A DNA stretch of 64,000 nt from Inhella gelatinilytica (GTDB lineage Bacteria > Pseudomonadota > Gammaproteobacteria > Burkholderiales > Burkholderiaceae_C), in the NCBI RefSeq assembly GCF_016093295.1, contig NZ_JAEDAL010000011.1, forward strand, positions 1 to 64,000, read 5' to 3'. Under the pieces are notes generated by a model. It searched no databases. It was given only the letters and a program-made list of their open reading frames with translations, and was not told the origin of the DNA. This document shows, piece after piece, positions 16,212 to 26,052 of this stretch (position 1 is its first letter; the number at the start of each line of letters is the position of its first letter). Both the position numbers and the translations under genes were made by a program.

Positions 16212-18050
16212 ATGAGCAACAAGCAAATCCGCAACATCGCCATCATTGCCCACGTCGACCATGGCAAGACCACCCTGGTGGACCAGCTGCTGCGCCAGAG
16301 CGGCACCTTTGCCGCCCACGAGCAACTTGAAGAGTGCGTGATGGACAGCAATGCGATCGAAAAAGAGCGCGGCATCACCATCCTGGCCAAGAACTGCGCA
16401 GTCAGCTGGGAAGGTACGCACATCAACATCGTGGACACCCCGGGGCACGCGGACTTCGGTGGTGAGGTTGAGCGCGCGCTATCCATGGTCGATGGCGTGG
16501 TGCTGCTGATTGATGCCCAGGAAGGTCCGATGCCGCAGACCCGCTTCGTGACCAAGAAGGCCCTGGCTCTGGGCCTGCGTCCGATCGTCGTGGTCAACAA
16601 GGTCGACAAGCCCGGCGCCAAACCCGACGCCGTGATCAACGCCGCCTTTGACCTCTTTGACAAGCTCGGCGCCACGGACGAACAGCTCGACTTCCCGGTG
16701 GTTTACGCGTCCGGCATCAATGGCTGGTCGTCGCTGGAGGAGGGCACGCCTGGCGAGAAGTGGGGCGAGGACATGGCCCCTCTGTTCCAAACTATCTTGC
16801 GCCATGTGCAGCCGCACGAGGGCGAGGAGAGCGCCCCATTGCAGATGCAGATCAGCTCGCTGGACTACAGCAGTTATGTCGGTCGTATCGGCGTGGGCCG
16901 CATCAACCAGGGCACCATCAAGCCTGGCATGGACGTGCTGGTGATGGAAGGCCCGGACGGCAAGACCGCCAAGGGCCGCATCAACCAGGTGCTGAAGTTC
17001 AAGGGCCTGGACCGTATGATGGTTCAGGAAGCTGGCCCCGGCGACATCGTGCTGATCAACGGCATTGAGGACATCGGCATGGGTGTGACCGTGACCGACC
17101 CGCTCAACCCGCAGCCCCTGCCCATGCTCAAGGTCGACGAACCGACCCTGACCATGAACTTTTGCGTGAACACCTCGCCCCTGGCCGGCCGGGAAGGCAA
17201 GTACGTCACCAGCCGCCAAATTTGGGATCGCCTGCAAAAAGAGTTGCAAAGCAATGTGGCCTTGCGCGTCAAGGAAACCAGCGAAGACGGGGTGTTTGAA
17301 GTTTGTGGCCGCGGCGAACTGCACCTGACCATCCTGCTGGAAAACATGCGCCGTGAAGGCTACGAGCTGGCCGTATCCAAACCGCGGGTAATGTTCAAGG
17401 ACATCGATGGCGTGAAGTCGGAACCGATGGAGCTCGTGACGGCGGACGTCGAGGAAATCCACCAAGGCGGCGTCATGCAGGCCTTGGGGCTGCGCAAGGG
17501 CGATCTGATCAACATGGAGCCGGACGGTCACGGGCGTGTGCGCCTGGAGTACCGCATCCCAGCCCGCGGCTTGATTGGCTTCTCCAACGAGTTCATGAAC
17601 CTGACGCGCGGCTCGGGCCTGATTTCCTCGATCTTTGACGGCTACGAGGCCCACAAAGGCGAGATCGGCGGTCGCAAGAACGGCGTGCTGATTTCCATGG
17701 ACGCGGGTGAAATCTTCACCTATGCGCTGGGCAAGCTGGACGACCGCGGTCGCATGTTCGTGAAAGCCAACGACCCGGTCTACGAAGGCATGATCGTTGG
17801 CATCCACAACCGCGAAAACGATCTCGTGGTCAATGCCACCCGTACCAAGCAGCTGACCAACTTCCGCGTCAGCGGCAAGGAAGACGCGATCAAGATCACG
17901 CCGCCCATCGATCTGACGCTCGAGTACGGTGTGGATTTCATCGATGACGACGAGTTGGTGGAAATCACGCCCAAGAGCGTGCGTCTGCGCAAGCGCTACC
18001 TGGTGGAGCACGAACGCAAGCGCATGGCGCGTGAGGCGGCCGGCGCTTGA
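16212..18050 (+). CDS. typA: Ribosome-associated GTPase TypA/BipA
   Basis: A 612-aa translational GTPase of the EF-G/LepA superfamily, acting in 50S assembly and stress adaptation. The G domain starts at residue 5 with IRNIAIIAHVDHGKTTLVDQ, then RGITILAK, DTPGHADFGGEVER and NKVDKPGA. Later come domains II, III and V and the BipA-specific C-terminal domain with GVDFIDDDELVEITP. It follows truB by 8 bases and precedes the DMT transporter by 7, so it is likely cotranscribed with both. Confidence 0.97.
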   Translation: MSNKQIRNIAIIAHVDHGKTTLVDQLLRQSGTFAAHEQLEECVMDSNAIEKERGITILAKNCAVSWEGTHINIVDTPGHADFGGEVERALSMVDGVVLLIDAQEGPMPQTRFVTKKALALGLRPIVVVNKVDKPGAKPDAVINAAFDLFDKLGATDEQLDFPVVYASGINGWSSLEEGTPGEKWGEDMAPLFQTILRHVQPHEGEESAPLQMQISSLDYSSYVGRIGVGRINQGTIKPGMDVLVMEGPDGKTAKGRINQVLKFKGLDRMMVQEAGPGDIVLINGIEDIGMGVTVTDPLNPQPLPMLKVDEPTLTMNFCVNTSPLAGREGKYVTSRQIWDRLQKELQSNVALRVKETSEDGVFEVCGRGELHLTILLENMRREGYELAVSKPRVMFKDIDGVKSEPMELVTADVEEIHQGGVMQALGLRKGDLINMEPDGHGRVRLEYRIPARGLIGFSNEFMNLTRGSGLISSIFDGYEAHKGEIGGRKNGVLISMDAGEIFTYALGKLDDRGRMFVKANDPVYEGMIVGIHNRENDLVVNATRTKQLTNFRVSGKEDAIKITPPIDLTLEYGVDFIDDDELVEITPKSVRLRKRYLVEHERKRMAREAAGA

Positions 18051-18057
18051 GACGCGA

Positions 18058-18927
18058 ATGAGTCACCGTCGCGCCCTGCTGCTGATGGTGGTGGTCACGC
18101 TGCTGTGGAGCAGTGCGGGCATCGTCAGCCGTCAGCTGGAGAGCGCGCGACCGTTTGAGGTGACCTTCTGGCGCTCGGCGTTCACGGCGCTCACGCTGCT
18201 GCTGTGGTGGGGGCTGCGCGAGGGGCGGGCGGGCTTGGCCCCGTTGTTGCACCCCAGCAAGGCACTCTGGGCGTCTGGCTTGTGCTGGTCAGTGATGTTC
18301 ACCGCGTTCATGGTGGCGGTCTCGATCAGTCCCGTGGCCCAGGTGCTGGTGGTGATGGCCCTGGGGCCCCTGATGACCGCCCTCCTGGCCTGGGGAGTGC
18401 TGAAACAACCCCTGCCTTTGCGCACCCTGGTGGCTGTGGGCCTGGCCGGCGCCGGGGTGGCGTGGATGTTCGGTGGCGAGGCCAAGCCAGGGCTAGGCGC
18501 GCTGGTGGCCGTGGCGGTGCCAGTGGCGGCGTCGATCAATTGGATCGTGTTGCAGCGAATGGGTCGAAGCGATGCCCCCGTTTCACTGCCCCATGCCGTG
18601 GCCCTGGGCGGGCTGATCTCCGCCCTGGCCACCCTGGTCCTGGCCTGGCCTTTCTCTGCCTCGGCGGGCGACCTGCTATGGCTGGCATTTTTGGGGGCCT
18701 TTCAACTGGCCTTTCCCTGTACCTTGGTGGTGCACCTGACCAAGGTCCTCAGTGCGACCGAGGTGGCGCTGATGGCCCAACTGGAATTGCTGTTTGGTGT
18801 GGCCTGGGTCTGGTGGCTGGCGGGCGAAGCCCCTGGCTCCAACACTTTGGCTGGCGGGGGCTTGGTGCTGCTCGCCCTATTCCTCAATGAATTGCGCCGC
18901 CGCTCGGCGCCGGAGAAATCTTCATGA
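18058..18927 (+). CDS. EamA/DMT-family membrane transporter
   Basis: A 289-aa protein with about ten hydrophobic helices arranged as two EamA repeats, typical of drug/metabolite exporters. The first helix is LLLMVVVTLLWSSAGIVSRQ, and Pro- and Gly-rich helices follow. I start it at ATG 18058, seven bases after typA. Its TGA overlaps the ATG of the next gene (ATGA at 18924-18927). The substrate is unknown; members export amino acids, metabolites or drugs. Confidence 0.87.
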   Translation: MSHRRALLLMVVVTLLWSSAGIVSRQLESARPFEVTFWRSAFTALTLLLWWGLREGRAGLAPLLHPSKALWASGLCWSVMFTAFMVAVSISPVAQVLVVMALGPLMTALLAWGVLKQPLPLRTLVAVGLAGAGVAWMFGGEAKPGLGALVAVAVPVAASINWIVLQRMGRSDAPVSLPHAVALGGLISALATLVLAWPFSASAGDLLWLAFLGAFQLAFPCTLVVHLTKVLSATEVALMAQLELLFGVAWVWWLAGEAPGSNTLAGGGLVLLALFLNELRRRSAPEKSS

Positions 18928-20051
18928 CGACGTCCCTCATTCCGCCCCTGTGCAGCGACGGCCATGTGCTGGCCGAGGTGAACGGTGCGCTGGGGATCAT
19001 CATCCTGAACCGCCCGCAAGCTCTCAACGCCCTGTCGCTCCCCATGATCCGGGACCTGCGCACGCTGCTGGCGGCCTGGCGCGACGATGCGCGCATCGAA
19101 GCGGTGGTGGTGCTGGGGCAGGGCCGCGAGGGCAAGCCGCCCGCGTTCTGTGCTGGCGGTGACATCCGTTTCTTCCACACGGCAGCGCACGCCAAAGACA
19201 GCGCGCTGGGCGACTTCTTCACCGAGGAATACGCCCTCAACCACGAGATTCACGTCTATCCCAAGCCCTACATCGCTTTGATGGACGGCATCGTCATGGG
19301 CGGCGGGATGGGCATCACCCAGGGGGCCAAGCTGCGGGTGGTGAACGAGCGCAGCAAGCTGGCGATGCCCGAGGCGCACATTGGCCTCTTCCCTGACGTG
19401 GGCGGCGGCTGGTTTTTGGCGCAATGCCCGGGCCATGTGGGCGAGTGGCTGGCGCTGTCCGGGCAAGTGTTGGGCGCAGGCGATGCCATTGCCTGGGGCT
19501 TGGGGGACGTCTACGTGCCTGCGGCGGAGTGGGATGCCCTGGTTGAGGCGCTGCGTCATGGCGAACAGCCCAGTGCGGAGCGCGTGGTGGCCACGGTGAT
19601 GGACCGCGCGGCGGTGGCGCCTGCAGCGGTTCACGGTGCTCATCGCGCGGAGATTGACCGGCACTTTGGCGTTGGCGACATGAATCAGGTGCTGGCGTCC
19701 CTCCAGGCCGATGGCAGCGAGTGGGCCCACAAGACCCTCAAGCAGCTGAGCCACAACTCGCCCTTGGGCATGGCCATCAGTCTGGAGTTGGTGCGTCGGG
19801 GGCGCTCGTTGAGCTTGGCGGACGACCTGCGCTTGGAGCGCACGCTCGTGCACTGGTGTTTTGAGCCGGCCTGGCGGGGCGTGCACTGCGAAACGGTGGA
19901 GGGCATCCGCGCGCTGGCCGTGGACAAAGACCACCACCCCCGTTGGCAGCCGGCCACGCAGACTGAAGTGACGGCCGCCCAGGTGGCCGCCATGTTCGAA
20001 AGCCCCTGGCCGGCCGACCAGCACCCGCTGGCCCACCTGCAAGACGCCTGA
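18924..20051 (+). CDS. Enoyl-CoA hydratase/isomerase family, 3-hydroxyisobutyryl-CoA hydrolase-like
   Basis: A 375-aa crotonase-fold enzyme. The length and an ECH_2-type C-terminal half fit 3-hydroxyisobutyryl-CoA hydrolases of valine breakdown rather than short hydratases. Visible are LNRPQALNALS, the oxyanion-hole segment FCAGGDIRFF, GGGMGITQGAKLRVV and the catalytic Glu context MPEAHIGLFPDVGGGW. It is translationally coupled to the preceding DMT transporter. No other valine-degradation gene is in the window, so the pathway role is inferred from the family only. Confidence 0.85.
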   Translation: MTTSLIPPLCSDGHVLAEVNGALGIIILNRPQALNALSLPMIRDLRTLLAAWRDDARIEAVVVLGQGREGKPPAFCAGGDIRFFHTAAHAKDSALGDFFTEEYALNHEIHVYPKPYIALMDGIVMGGGMGITQGAKLRVVNERSKLAMPEAHIGLFPDVGGGWFLAQCPGHVGEWLALSGQVLGAGDAIAWGLGDVYVPAAEWDALVEALRHGEQPSAERVVATVMDRAAVAPAAVHGAHRAEIDRHFGVGDMNQVLASLQADGSEWAHKTLKQLSHNSPLGMAISLELVRRGRSLSLADDLRLERTLVHWCFEPAWRGVHCETVEGIRALAVDKDHHPRWQPATQTEVTAAQVAAMFESPWPADQHPLAHLQDA

Positions 20052-20066
20052 TCGGAGCGGGCACGC

Positions 20067-21398
20067 ATGAAGGTCACCGTCATCGGTTCGGGCTATGTGG
20101 GCCTGGTCACCGGCGCTTGCTTGGCCCAGACGGGCAACCACGTGGTGTGCCTGGATGTGGACGCCGCGAAGGTGGCCCAGCTTCAGGCCGGCCACGTCCC
20201 CATCCATGAGCCGGGCCTGGAGGCGATGGTGCGTGCCAATGCGGCGGCTGGGCGCTTGCGCTTCACCCTGGATGCGGCGGACGCCATCGGCCACGGGCGC
20301 ATCCTATTTATCGGGGTTGGCACGCCCCCGGGCGAAGACGGATCGGCCGACCTGCAGCATGTGCTGGCAGCGGCAAGAACCATCGCGCAGTACCTGATCG
20401 GCCCCGCGGTGGTGGTGAACAAGAGCACGGTGCCCGTCGGTACGGCCGATCGGGTCAAAGCCGTGATCGAAGCGGGCTTGGCCGAGCGTCAAATCGATTA
20501 CCCGGTGGCGGTGGTCAGCAACCCGGAGTTCCTCAAAGAGGGCGCCGCGGTGGACGACTTCCTGCGACCCGACCGCATCGTGCTGGGAAGTGAGGACGAG
20601 TCAGCGCTGCAGCTCATGCGCACGCTGTACGCGCCCTTCAACCGCAATCGCGAGCGCATTCAAGTGATGGATGCCCGCAGCGCGGAGCTCACCAAATACG
20701 CGGCCAACGCCATGCTGGCCACGCGCATCAGCTTCATGAACGAGTTGGCCGCACTGGCGGAGCAGGTGGGGGCCGACATCGAGCAGGTGCGGCGTGGCAT
20801 GGGCAGCGACGAACGCATCGGTACGCACTTTCTCTATGCCGGGGCCGGTTACGGCGGCTCTTGCTTCCCCAAAGACGTGCGCGCCCTGCTGCACACGGGG
20901 CGAGAACATGGCCTGCAGCTCGGGGTGTTGGAGGCGGTGCAGGCCGCCAATGCGCGGCAAAAACGCGTGCTGGTTCAGAAGCTGGAGCGCCGCCTGGGGC
21001 CCTTGGCTGGGCGAACCATCGCGCTGTGGGGGCTGGCGTTCAAACCCAACACCGATGACCTGCGGGAGGCCCCCAGTTTGGTGGTCATCGAGGAGCTGCT
21101 GGAGCGCGGGGCCTCCGTGGTGGCTTACGACCCCGTGGCGGCGACCGCTGCCCGCGCACAGCTACACGACAAGGCGGGCATCACCATCGTGGACGATGCT
21201 TACGCGGCCCTGGATGGGGCTGACGCGCTGGTGATCATCACCGAGTGGCGTGAGTTCCGCACCCCCGACTTCGAGCAAATTCGAAGCCGCTTGCGCCAGC
21301 CGCTGATCATCGACGGCCGCAACCTGTACGAAGCGGACGAAATGGCCGCGCAGGGTCTGGTTTACGAGGGGGTCGGCCGCCCGTCGACGCGCTCTTGA
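20067..21398 (+). CDS. ugd: UDP-glucose 6-dehydrogenase
   Basis: A 443-aa NAD-dependent enzyme that oxidises UDP-glucose twice to UDP-glucuronate, a precursor of capsules, exopolysaccharide and modified lipid A. The N-terminal Rossmann motif is [16 protein letters not shown]; the central domain has [13 protein letters not shown] and [14 protein letters not shown]. The catalytic cysteine is at residue 266 in [10 protein letters not shown], and the C-terminal UDP-binding domain has [17 protein letters not shown]. It starts 15 bases after the hydrolase-like gene. No polysaccharide cluster is adjacent. Confidence 0.95.
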   Translation: MKVTVIGSGYVGLVTGACLAQTGNHVVCLDVDAAKVAQLQAGHVPIHEPGLEAMVRANAAAGRLRFTLDAADAIGHGRILFIGVGTPPGEDGSADLQHVLAAARTIAQYLIGPAVVVNKSTVPVGTADRVKAVIEAGLAERQIDYPVAVVSNPEFLKEGAAVDDFLRPDRIVLGSEDESALQLMRTLYAPFNRNRERIQVMDARSAELTKYAANAMLATRISFMNELAALAEQVGADIEQVRRGMGSDERIGTHFLYAGAGYGGSCFPKDVRALLHTGREHGLQLGVLEAVQAANARQKRVLVQKLERRLGPLAGRTIALWGLAFKPNTDDLREAPSLVVIEELLERGASVVAYDPVAATAARAQLHDKAGITIVDDAYAALDGADALVIITEWREFRTPDFEQIRSRLRQPLIIDGRNLYEADEMAAQGLVYEGVGRPSTRS

Positions 21399-21413
21399 CG
21401 CAGCCCGCCGCCC

Positions 21414-21438
21414 TAGAATGCCCCTCCTTTTGTATACA
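21414..21438 (+). promoter_or_regulatory. Candidate promoter and operator of the nucleoside operon
   Basis: TAGAAT at 21414-21419 is a likely -10 box, and the perfect 8-bp palindrome TGTATACA follows at 21431-21438, where transcription would begin. TGTATACA-type sites are used by GntR-family repressors, so this could be an operator. No regulator gene is adjacent. The -35 region is poor. Confidence 0.4.
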
Positions 21439-21447
21439 GTTTTTGCC

Positions 21448-22422
21448 ATGAGCCTTTTGCCGCGTTTTGCTGTCGCCGCTGTGGCCCTCTCGATCGGTAC
21501 CGCCTTTGCGGCCCCGGCGGTCATCTTTGACATGGGGGGCAAGTTCGACAAGAGCTTCAACGAAGCGGCCTACCGCGGCGTGGAGAAGTGGAAGGCCGAG
21601 ACCGGCCAGGCCTATCAGGAGTTCGAAATCTCGAACGACACGCAGCGCGTACAAGCCCTGCGCCGCATGGCCGAGAAGGGCTACAGCCCGGTGATTTCGA
21701 TTGGTTTTGCCCAGGCCAGCGCGCTGGAGCAAGTCGCCAAGCAATTCCCCAAGACGCAATTCGCCATCATTGACGGCGTGGTCAATCTGCCCAACGTCTC
21801 CTCCATCGTGTTCAAAGAGCATGAAGGCAGCTACCTGGTTGGCGTGTTGGCGGCCTTGAAGAGCAAGAGTGGCAAGCTGGGCTTCGTGGGCGGCATGGAC
21901 ATTCCGCTGATCCGCAAGTTCCAGTGCGGCTACGAGCAGGGGGTCAAAGCCGCCAATCCGAAGGCCGAAGTGCTGGCCAACATGACGGGCACGACCTCGA
22001 CGGCTTGGAACGACCCGACCCGGGGTGCCGAGCTCACCAAGGCGCAATTCGCCAAGGGCGTGGACGTGGTGTTTGCGGCGGCTGGCGGCACGGGCACGGG
22101 CGTCTACCAAGCGGCCAAAGACGCGGGCAAGCTGGCCATCGGGGTGGACAGCAACCAGAACCACCTCCAACCCGGCACCATGCTGACCTCCATGGTCAAG
22201 CGCGTGGACGTGGCGGTTTACAACGTACTCAAGGGCTTCAAGCCCGGTTTGCAGTCCTTGGGGTTGAAGGAAGACGGCGTGATGGCCGCCTTTGACGAGC
22301 ACAACGCCAAGTTGGTGGACGCAGCCATGAAAGCCAAGCTGGAAGCGGTCAAGGCCGACATCGTCAGCGGCAAGGTCAAGGTGGTGGACGCCATGGCCGA
22401 ACCGGCAGCCTGCAAAAAGTAA
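21448..22422 (+). CDS. BMP-family nucleoside-binding protein
   Basis: A 324-aa periplasmic binding protein of the Bmp/PnrA/Med family (PF02608). The signal peptide is residues 1-21 (SLLPRFAVAAVALSIGTAFAAP), cut by signal peptidase I since no lipobox cysteine follows. Family features are VIFDMGGKFDKSFNEAAYRG, FKEHEGSYLVGVLAA, GFVGGMDIPLIRKF and GVDSNQN. The family binds purine and other nucleosides. I take ATG 21448; an in-frame ATG at 21418 would run through the operator-like palindrome. It is followed by its ATPase and two permeases, so this is a complete importer. Confidence 0.92.
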   Translation: MSLLPRFAVAAVALSIGTAFAAPAVIFDMGGKFDKSFNEAAYRGVEKWKAETGQAYQEFEISNDTQRVQALRRMAEKGYSPVISIGFAQASALEQVAKQFPKTQFAIIDGVVNLPNVSSIVFKEHEGSYLVGVLAALKSKSGKLGFVGGMDIPLIRKFQCGYEQGVKAANPKAEVLANMTGTTSTAWNDPTRGAELTKAQFAKGVDVVFAAAGGTGTGVYQAAKDAGKLAIGVDSNQNHLQPGTMLTSMVKRVDVAVYNVLKGFKPGLQSLGLKEDGVMAAFDEHNAKLVDAAMKAKLEAVKADIVSGKVKVVDAMAEPAACKK

Positions 22423-22431
22423 GCCCGCTGC

Positions 22432-23961
22432 ATGACCGCCGTCGCCCTGCGGGGGATCTCCAAGCGCTTTGGCGCGGTCCAGGCCAATGACGGTGTGGAT
22501 CTGACAGTGGCCGCCGGTTCCGTTCACGCCCTGATCGGCGAAAACGGGGCGGGCAAGTCCACGCTGATGGCCATCCTCTACGGCTACTACCAGGCGGACG
22601 AAGGCGAAATTGCTCTGCACGGCCAAGCGGTGCAGGTGCGCAATTCGCACGAGGCCATTGCCCAAGGCGTGGGCATGGTCCACCAGCACTTCATGCTGGT
22701 GGACACCTTGAGTGCCTTGGACAACGTGCTGCTGGGCGCCGAGCCGCACGGGTATTTGCCCAAGGCCCAAGCGCAGGTGCGCGCCGGACTGCAGCAACTG
22801 ATGCAGGACACCGGGCTGCAGGTGCGTTTGGAGGCCCGGGTCGACGAGCTCCCGGTCGGGGAGCTGCAACGGCTGGAAATCCTCAAGGCGCTGTACCGCG
22901 GGGCCAAGATCCTGATCTTGGACGAGCCTACAGCGGTGCTGACGCCGCAGGAAACCCAGCAGCTCTTCGAGGTGCTGCGCGGCTTACGCGCCCGGGGCAC
23001 CACCATCATCCTGATCACCCACAAGCTCAAGGAAGTGATGGCCTTGGCCGATGCCGTGACGGTGATGCGCGCCGGGCGGGTGGTGCACACCTGCGCCATT
23101 GCCGACACCAATGAGGCCCAGTTGGCGGAGGCCATGGTGGGGCGCAAGGTTGTGCTGGGCCGCCAAGGCGGCTCCGCGGTCACAGCGGATGCAGCTCCGC
23201 GCTTGTCTGCCCGGGCGCTGAGCCTGCGAAATGCCCAGGGTGTGCCGGTGCTACGCGAGGTTTCACTGGACCTGCGGCCGGGCGAAATCGTGGGCGTGGC
23301 GGGCGTGTCGGGCAACGGGCAGAGCGAATTGCTCGAGGTGCTGTCGGGCCTGCACGTCCCTGAGGGCGGTCGGCTGCAACTGGGCGACCGGGCGTACGAG
23401 CCCGGCAGTTGGCTGAACCCCAAGACGGCACGCGAATTGGGCCTGGCCCATGTGCCCGAGGACCGCCACGCTTGCGGGCTCGTGCTCGGCTTCCCAGCCT
23501 GGGAATCGGCCGTGCTGGGCTACCAGGATGCGCCCAAGTACAAGAGCGGGCGGTGGGGGCTGAATCGGCGGGCCTTGAAGGCCGCGACGGCCACCATGAT
23601 GGAGCGCTTTGACGTGCGCCCCCGCAACGCGGACCTGGGATCCAGCAAGTTCAGTGGCGGCAATCAGCAAAAGTTGATCCTGGCGCGCGAGATCGGCGAA
23701 GCCCCCCAGGTGCTGCTCGTGGGGCAGCCCACCCGGGGCGTGGACATCGGGGCCATCGAGTTCATCCACAACCAATTGCGGGCGCTGCGCGATGCGGGCT
23801 GTGCAGTCCTGGTGGTTTCCAGCGAGCTGGACGAAATCCTGCTTCTCTCCGACCGGGTGCTGGTCATGAACGGGGGCCGCATCACCGGTGAGCTGGCGAT
23901 CGACGACTGTGATGAACGCAAGCTGGGCCTCTTGATGGCCGCACAGCCCGAGGCTGCTTGA
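22432..23961 (+). CDS. Nucleoside ABC transporter, double ATP-binding protein
   Basis: A 509-aa fused ABC ATPase with two nucleotide-binding domains. Domain 1 has Walker A GENGAGKST at residues 36-44, signature VGELQRLEILKAL and Walker B ILILDEPTAVLTP. Domain 2 has a degenerate Walker A (GVSGNGQSELLE) but a good signature SGGNQQKLILARE. This asymmetry is typical of sugar/nucleoside-type importers. The gene begins 9 bases after the binding protein gene, and the next ATG overlaps its TGA. Confidence 0.94.
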   Translation: MTAVALRGISKRFGAVQANDGVDLTVAAGSVHALIGENGAGKSTLMAILYGYYQADEGEIALHGQAVQVRNSHEAIAQGVGMVHQHFMLVDTLSALDNVLLGAEPHGYLPKAQAQVRAGLQQLMQDTGLQVRLEARVDELPVGELQRLEILKALYRGAKILILDEPTAVLTPQETQQLFEVLRGLRARGTTIILITHKLKEVMALADAVTVMRAGRVVHTCAIADTNEAQLAEAMVGRKVVLGRQGGSAVTADAAPRLSARALSLRNAQGVPVLREVSLDLRPGEIVGVAGVSGNGQSELLEVLSGLHVPEGGRLQLGDRAYEPGSWLNPKTARELGLAHVPEDRHACGLVLGFPAWESAVLGYQDAPKYKSGRWGLNRRALKAATATMMERFDVRPRNADLGSSKFSGGNQQKLILAREIGEAPQVLLVGQPTRGVDIGAIEFIHNQLRALRDAGCAVLVVSSELDEILLLSDRVLVMNGGRITGELAIDDCDERKLGLLMAAQPEAA

Positions 23962-25076
23962 TGAGTAATTCCATTGTTCTTCCGCGCTGGATCGAGCTCG
24001 GTGTTCTGCCCCTTTGGAATCTGGCCGTGGCCCTGGCCGTCGCGGCGGGGGTGGTGGCCTTGATTGGGCACAGCCCGGCGCAGGCTTTTGAGGTGCTGAT
24101 CAAGGGCGCATTGGGTGACGCGCGAGGGCTGGGCTACACCCTGTACTACGCCACCACGTTCACCTTTACCGGGTTGGCCGTCGCGGTTGCCATACACGGC
24201 GGGCTCTTCAACATTGGCGGGGAAGGGCAGGCCACGTTTGCCGGCTTGGGCTTGGCGCTGGCCGCGCTGTATTTGGCGCCGGGTTTGCCGGCCTGGGCGC
24301 TGCTGCCGCTGGTGATCGGGGCGGCCGCGCTGTTCGGGGCGGGTTGGGGGCTGGTGCCGGGCTATTTGCAGGCCTGGCGCGGCAGCCACATCGTCATCAC
24401 CACCATCATGTTCAACTTCTTGGCGGCGGCGCTGAACGCTTACCTGCTGGTCAACAGCCTGCGTGTGGGTGGCGGCTCCATGGTGATTGAGTCCGAGCCG
24501 TTTCCCGAGGCCGCCAAGCTCCCCGCCTTGCATGACTGGGCGGCGCGCTGGGGCGTGGACTGGCCCACTTCTCCGCTCAACGCCGCCACGCTGCTGGCCC
24601 TGGCCGCCTGTTTCTTCGTCGCTTGGTTCTTGTGGCGCACCCGGGCCGGCTACGCGCTGCGCGCCGTGGGGTCCGCGCCGCGTGCGGCTCAGTATGCGGG
24701 GATGAACCCCAGGGCGCAGGTTCTGGTGGCGATGGGGCTGTCTGGGGCGCTGGCAGGCATGGTAGCCGTCAATGAGCTGTCGGGCGTGCAGGGCAAGCTG
24801 ACGCTGGACTTTGTGGCGGGCGCGGGCTTCACGGGCATCGCGGTGAGCCTGATGGGGCGCAACCACCCCGTGGGCATTGTTTTGGCGGCGCTTCTGTTTG
24901 GTGTGCTCTATCAAGGCGGGGTCGAGGTTGCGTTTGAGCTGCCCGGCTTCTCGCGGGAGATGGTGGTGACCGTGCAAGGGCTGATCGTGCTGTTTGCCGG
25001 TGCCATGGCCATGGTCAGCGCACCGCTGTTTGCGCGGCTCTATGCGTTCGTGAGCCAGGAGGCCCGCCATGGATGA
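23961..25076 (+). CDS. Nucleoside ABC transporter permease 1
   Basis: A 371-aa integral membrane protein of the branched-chain/ribose-type permease family (PF02653), with about eight to ten helices. Visible features are GLAVAVAIHGGLFNIGGEGQ, a conserved cytoplasmic loop, and GSAPRAAQYAGMNPRAQ, which contacts the ATPase. The start ATG at 23961 overlaps the TGA of the ATPase gene. The second permease gene overlaps its end by 8 bases. Together with BMP protein and ATPase it resembles YufNOPQ and other guanosine/nucleoside importers. Confidence 0.93.
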   Translation: MSNSIVLPRWIELGVLPLWNLAVALAVAAGVVALIGHSPAQAFEVLIKGALGDARGLGYTLYYATTFTFTGLAVAVAIHGGLFNIGGEGQATFAGLGLALAALYLAPGLPAWALLPLVIGAAALFGAGWGLVPGYLQAWRGSHIVITTIMFNFLAAALNAYLLVNSLRVGGGSMVIESEPFPEAAKLPALHDWAARWGVDWPTSPLNAATLLALAACFFVAWFLWRTRAGYALRAVGSAPRAAQYAGMNPRAQVLVAMGLSGALAGMVAVNELSGVQGKLTLDFVAGAGFTGIAVSLMGRNHPVGIVLAALLFGVLYQGGVEVAFELPGFSREMVVTVQGLIVLFAGAMAMVSAPLFARLYAFVSQEARHG

Positions 25077-26052
25077 GATGGTGCTGATCGGCTCCGTGCT
25101 GGGCTCCACGCTGCGCCTGACCGCGCCGCTGCTGCTCGTGGCCCTTGCGGGCCTGATCAGCGAACGCAGCGGGGTCATTGACCTGGGCTTGGAAGGCAAG
25201 ATGCTGGCCGCAGCCTTTGCCGCCGCGGCCGCAACGGCCGCCACCCAGTCGGTGCTGCTGGGTTTGATTGCCGCGGTGGGGGTGGCGTCGGCCATGGCCC
25301 TGATTCACGGCTTTGCCTGCATCACCCATCGCGGGGATCAGGTGGTGTCCGGCGTCGCGCTGAACATGGTGGCGGCCGGGTTGACGGTGGTGCTGGGCAT
25401 CGCGTGGTTCCAGACGGGCGGGCAGACGCCGACCTTGGCGCCCGAATTGCGCATCACCGCGCTGGCTCCCGGCTTGTCCGAGCCAGCCGCCGCCGCGCAA
25501 GCGCATGGCGGTTTTTTGGGGGCTGTGCTGGGCCATGCGCTGTTCAGTCACAACGCCCTGGTCTACACGGCGTTCGCCGCGGTGGTGGGGGTTTGGTTCC
25601 TGCTGGAGCGCACACGCCTGGGGCTGCGGCTGCGTGCCGTGGGGGAGAACCCCGCCATGGTGGACGCCGCGGGCGTCTCTGTGCCGCTGCTGCGCTATGG
25701 GGCGCTGCTCATGGGGGCAGTGCTGGTGGGCTTGGCGGGTGCTTACCTCTCGTTGGCCCAGAACGCCAACTTCAGCCCCAACATGACCGCGGGCCGCGGT
25801 TACATCGCGCTGGCGGCCATGATCTTCGGCCGCTGGCGGCCACTGCCCACCTTGTTCGCCTGCCTGCTCTTTGGCTTGCTGGATGCGCTGGCGATCCAGC
25901 TCCAAGGCGTGAGCCTGCCTGGCATCGGCGAGATCCCCGTCCAGGCCATCCAAGCCTTGCCCTACCTGCTGACGGTGGTGTTGCTCGCGGGCTTCATCGG
26001 CCAGGCGATTGCGCCGAAGGCCTTGGGTCGGCCGTACGTCAAGGAACGGTGA
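25069..26052 (+). CDS. Nucleoside ABC transporter permease 2
   Basis: A 327-aa permease paralogous to the preceding one, with the diagnostic GLISERSGVIDLGLEGKMLAA near the N-terminus and AVGENPAMVDAAGVSVPLLR as the ATPase-contact loop. It has eight or so membrane helices. Its start overlaps the previous gene by 8 bases and its TGA overlaps the ATG of cdd. The two permeases likely form a heterodimeric channel. Confidence 0.93.
   Translation: MDEMVLIGSVLGSTLRLTAPLLLVALAGLISERSGVIDLGLEGKMLAAAFAAAAATAATQSVLLGLIAAVGVASAMALIHGFACITHRGDQVVSGVALNMVAAGLTVVLGIAWFQTGGQTPTLAPELRITALAPGLSEPAAAAQAHGGFLGAVLGHALFSHNALVYTAFAAVVGVWFLLERTRLGLRLRAVGENPAMVDAAGVSVPLLRYGALLMGAVLVGLAGAYLSLAQNANFSPNMTAGRGYIALAAMIFGRWRPLPTLFACLLFGLLDALAIQLQGVSLPGIGEIPVQAIQALPYLLTVVLLAGFIGQAIAPKALGRPYVKER

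Noticed and set aside
21307-25295. Long leftward frames opposite the nucleoside transporter genes
   Set aside because: The rightward genes have complete family motifs and coupled starts; the antisense frames are His/Gln-rich and have no motifs.
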